NCBI GenBank assembly: GCA_964560325.1
Contig: CAZLLV010000327.1
Coordinates: 1-6,837, forward strand
Length of the DNA: 6,837 bases
From: CAZLLV01 sp964560325
GTDB lineage: Bacteria > Acidobacteriota > Thermoanaerobaculia > Multivoradales > DATKCC01
Direction of reading: 5' to 3'
Under the pieces are notes generated by a model. It did not search any database. It was not told the origin of the DNA and was given only the letters and a program-made list of their open reading frames with translations. Position numbers and translations under genes: made by a program. This document shows positions 5,581 through 6,837 of this stretch, in pieces; position 1 is the first letter of the stretch, and every line of letters begins with the position of its first letter.

Positions 5581-6276
5581 ATCGCCGCCGCGAGCAACAG
5601 GAAAAACGAGCCCCGGATCAACAACCAGATCCGCAAGAGCCCGGTTCGTCTGATCGACGAAGACGGCACACAGCTCGGAATCGTGAGCGTCGACGATGCG
5701 CGCCAGCTGGCCCGTGACAAGGGGCTCGACCTGGTGGAGGTGGGGCCGAACGCGGACCCGCCCGTCTGTCGCATCTTCGACTGGGGCAAGCTGCGCTACG
5801 AGAAGCAGAAGAAGGAGCGCGAAGCGAAGCGCCGCACCCAGACCGTGGAGCTCAAAGAGGTCAAGTACCGGCCCACGATCGATCAGCACGATCGGGACCG
5901 CAAGACCGACCGGGCCCGCAAGTTCCTCGAAGAGGGGAACAAGGTCAAGGTGACCATCTTCTTCCGCTACCGGCAGCTCCGGCGGCCGCAGCTCGGCCAG
6001 GAGATCCTGGACCACGTCCAGACGCAGCTCGCCGACGTGGCCACGGTGGAGCACCGGACCCGGGGCCTCGAGGGCCGGCAGATGACCATGATCCTCGGGC
6101 CGCGCCCGCAGAAGGCGAAGCCCAAGGAGGAGTCGGGCGGAGGCAAGGCGAAGGACGAGCCCGCGGCTCCGGCCGAGGTCAAGGCGGAGGTCAAGACCGA
6201 GGTCAAGGCGGAGGCCCCGGCCGAGGTCGAGGTCGAGACGCCGGCCGAGGCCGAGGAGACGAAGGAAGCCTCGTAA
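5581..6276 (+). CDS. infC: Translation initiation factor IF-3, ATC start, C-terminal extension
   Basis: A 231-residue IF3 that binds the 30S subunit, prevents premature 50S joining and proofreads start codons. The start is ATC at 5581: an in-frame TGA ends at 5568, AAAGGAG is correctly spaced, and the next ATG/GTG/TTG (GTG 5683) would remove 34 conserved residues. The N-terminal domain begins SNRKNEPRINNQIR, then VRLIDEDGTQLGIVS and GLDLVEVGPNADPPVCRIFDWGK. A basic linker helix follows (KQKKEREAKRR). The C-terminal domain has KYRPTIDQHD (95-104), KVKVTIFF and, at 128-132, FRYRQ where many IF3s have FRGRE; it ends near MTMILGPRP (about 176). About 55 further residues form a Lys/Glu/Ala/Val/Pro-rich tail with EVKA-type repeats; typical IF3 is about 180 residues. 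rpmI and rplT, the usual downstream partners, are absent. Rare-start autoregulation by IF3, as in E. coli (AUU), is likely here by analogy. Confidence 0.95.
   Translation: MAAASNRKNEPRINNQIRKSPVRLIDEDGTQLGIVSVDDARQLARDKGLDLVEVGPNADPPVCRIFDWGKLRYEKQKKEREAKRRTQTVELKEVKYRPTIDQHDRDRKTDRARKFLEEGNKVKVTIFFRYRQLRRPQLGQEILDHVQTQLADVATVEHRTRGLEGRQMTMILGPRPQKAKPKEESGGGKAKDEPAAPAEVKAEVKTEVKAEAPAEVEVETPAEAEETKEAS
6175..6210 (+). repeat. Three 12-bp tandem repeats in the infC tail
   Basis: GAGGTCAAG plus a variable NCN codon is repeated at 6175, 6187 and 6199, giving Glu-Val-Lys-Ala/Thr three times (residues 199-210). Degenerate GAGGTC units continue to about 6236. The repeats are in frame, so copy-number change would alter tail length without breaking the gene. 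Confidence 0.75.
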
Positions 6277-6294
6277 CGCGACCGGACGGAGGCG

Positions 6295-6837
6295 CTACCC
6301 GAGCGGGTGCGCCAGCTCGGGCCCGCCGGCGGCCTCCGCCGCCCGGGCCCCGGCCGCCGTCAGGCGGAGGCCGTCGCCGTCTCGGGACACCCAGCCCCGG
6401 GACTCGAGCCTCCTCATCACCCGGTCGAGCCGCCGGGAGGTCCAGCCGAAGCGCCGCTCCACCGTCGCCGCCGGCACCGGCTCGCCCTCCTCGCGCAGGT
6501 GGAGCAGCACGATGCGCCCGGTGAGGCGCCGGCGCAGGCGCCGGTGGCGCAGCGCGCGGGCGACCAGCCCGTGCCCCGGCGAGACCGCCAGGCCGAGCAC
6601 GAAGAGCAGGCCCGCCACCGTCGCCATGGCGCCGGCGATCGAGGCGTCGAGCCAGCGGGCCACGCCGTACCCCGCCACCGCCGAGACCACCCCCAGCGCC
6701 ACCGCCAGCACCAGCATCTTCCCCAGCCGCTCGGTGAACAGGTACGCGGTCGCCGGCGGCACCACCAGCATCGCCACCACCAGGATCGCGCCCACCGACT
6801 CGAAGGCGCCCACGACGGTCACCTTCGCCGATCCGTC
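6295..6837 (-). CDS. ABC-3 metal (Mn/Zn/Fe) transporter permease fused to winged-helix domain, N-terminus beyond window
   Basis: The C-terminal 180 residues of a gene entering from the right; the frame stays open to the edge (DGSAK precedes an internal GTG at 6822), so that GTG is not the true start. The first part matches the end of ZnuB/MntB/TroC-type permeases: AFESVGAILVVAMLVVPPATAYLFTERL, then two more hydrophobic helices (MLVLAVALGVVSAVAGYG and IAGAMATVAGLLFVLGLAVSP). A cytoplasmic domain follows an Arg-rich RALRHRRLRRRL segment. It has the helix RIVLLHLREEGEP, then VPAATVERRFG, a recognition-type helix TSRRLDRVMRRLESRGWV, and a wing ending in GLRLTAAGARAAEAA. This resembles the DtxR/MarR-type winged helix seen fused to such permeases, as in chlamydial YtgC-YtgR. 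The DtxR dimerisation and metal-binding region is not visible; the protein ends about 10 residues after the wing. It converges on infC with 18 bp between stops. Metal specificity cannot be read. Confidence 0.83.
   Translation of the reverse strand, partial: DGSAKVTVVGAFESVGAILVVAMLVVPPATAYLFTERLGKMLVLAVALGVVSAVAGYGVARWLDASIAGAMATVAGLLFVLGLAVSPGHGLVARALRHRRLRRRLTGRIVLLHLREEGEPVPAATVERRFGWTSRRLDRVMRRLESRGWVSRDGDGLRLTAAGARAAEAAGGPELAHPLG

Noticed and set aside
4131..5789. Long minus-strand open frame across arsR, the hydrolase and infC
   Set aside because: It crosses three well-supported plus-strand genes, a terminator and intergenic regions, and its translation matches nothing known.

Overview
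The window is high-GC bacterial DNA, roughly 70% G+C by eye, with long spurious open frames on both strands. The Sec signal peptides, a YVTN beta-propeller protein, a carboxypeptidase-regulatory-like secreted protein, and an IF3 with an AUC start and a charged C-terminal tail suggest a high-GC Gram-negative lineage such as Acidobacteriota or Myxococcota. That placement is inference; there is no rRNA gene to settle it.

Layout, left to right. (1) A secreted protein of unknown function on the minus strand runs off the left edge (start at 739). It is easy to miss because a plus-strand frame stays open across it. (2) Divergent from it, 821-1927 encodes a secreted seven-bladed YVTN propeller protein. 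(3) Converging on that gene with a 3-bp gap is a minus-strand exported transglutaminase-like protein (3691-1931). (4) Next is a 457-bp, relatively AT-rich divergent intergenic region. It has a perfect TATAAT box that also reads as TATTAT on the other strand, followed by a run of small hairpins. (5) An ArsR/SmtB-family repressor with a CVC metal(loid)-site motif (4149-4478) ends at a strong intrinsic terminator. (6) A UPF0173 metallo-beta-lactamase-fold hydrolase (4677-5399) follows with its own likely promoter. (7) After a 181-bp leader with a GC-only hairpin comes infC (IF3). It must start at a non-canonical ATC at 5581 and carries a tail of about 55 residues. (8) Converging on infC is the C-terminal part of an ABC-3 family metal (Mn/Zn/Fe) permease fused to a winged-helix DNA-binding domain. 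It runs off the right edge.

The genes do not form one obvious pathway. The strongest biological points are the infC start codon, which fits IF3 autoregulation by start-codon discrimination, and its tail. Also notable are the permease-repressor fusion, reminiscent of chlamydial YtgCR, and the structured, possibly bidirectional regulatory region upstream of arsR. I see no CRISPR array, tRNA, rRNA, insertion sequence or prophage gene, and no clear evidence for a wholly new multi-gene system.
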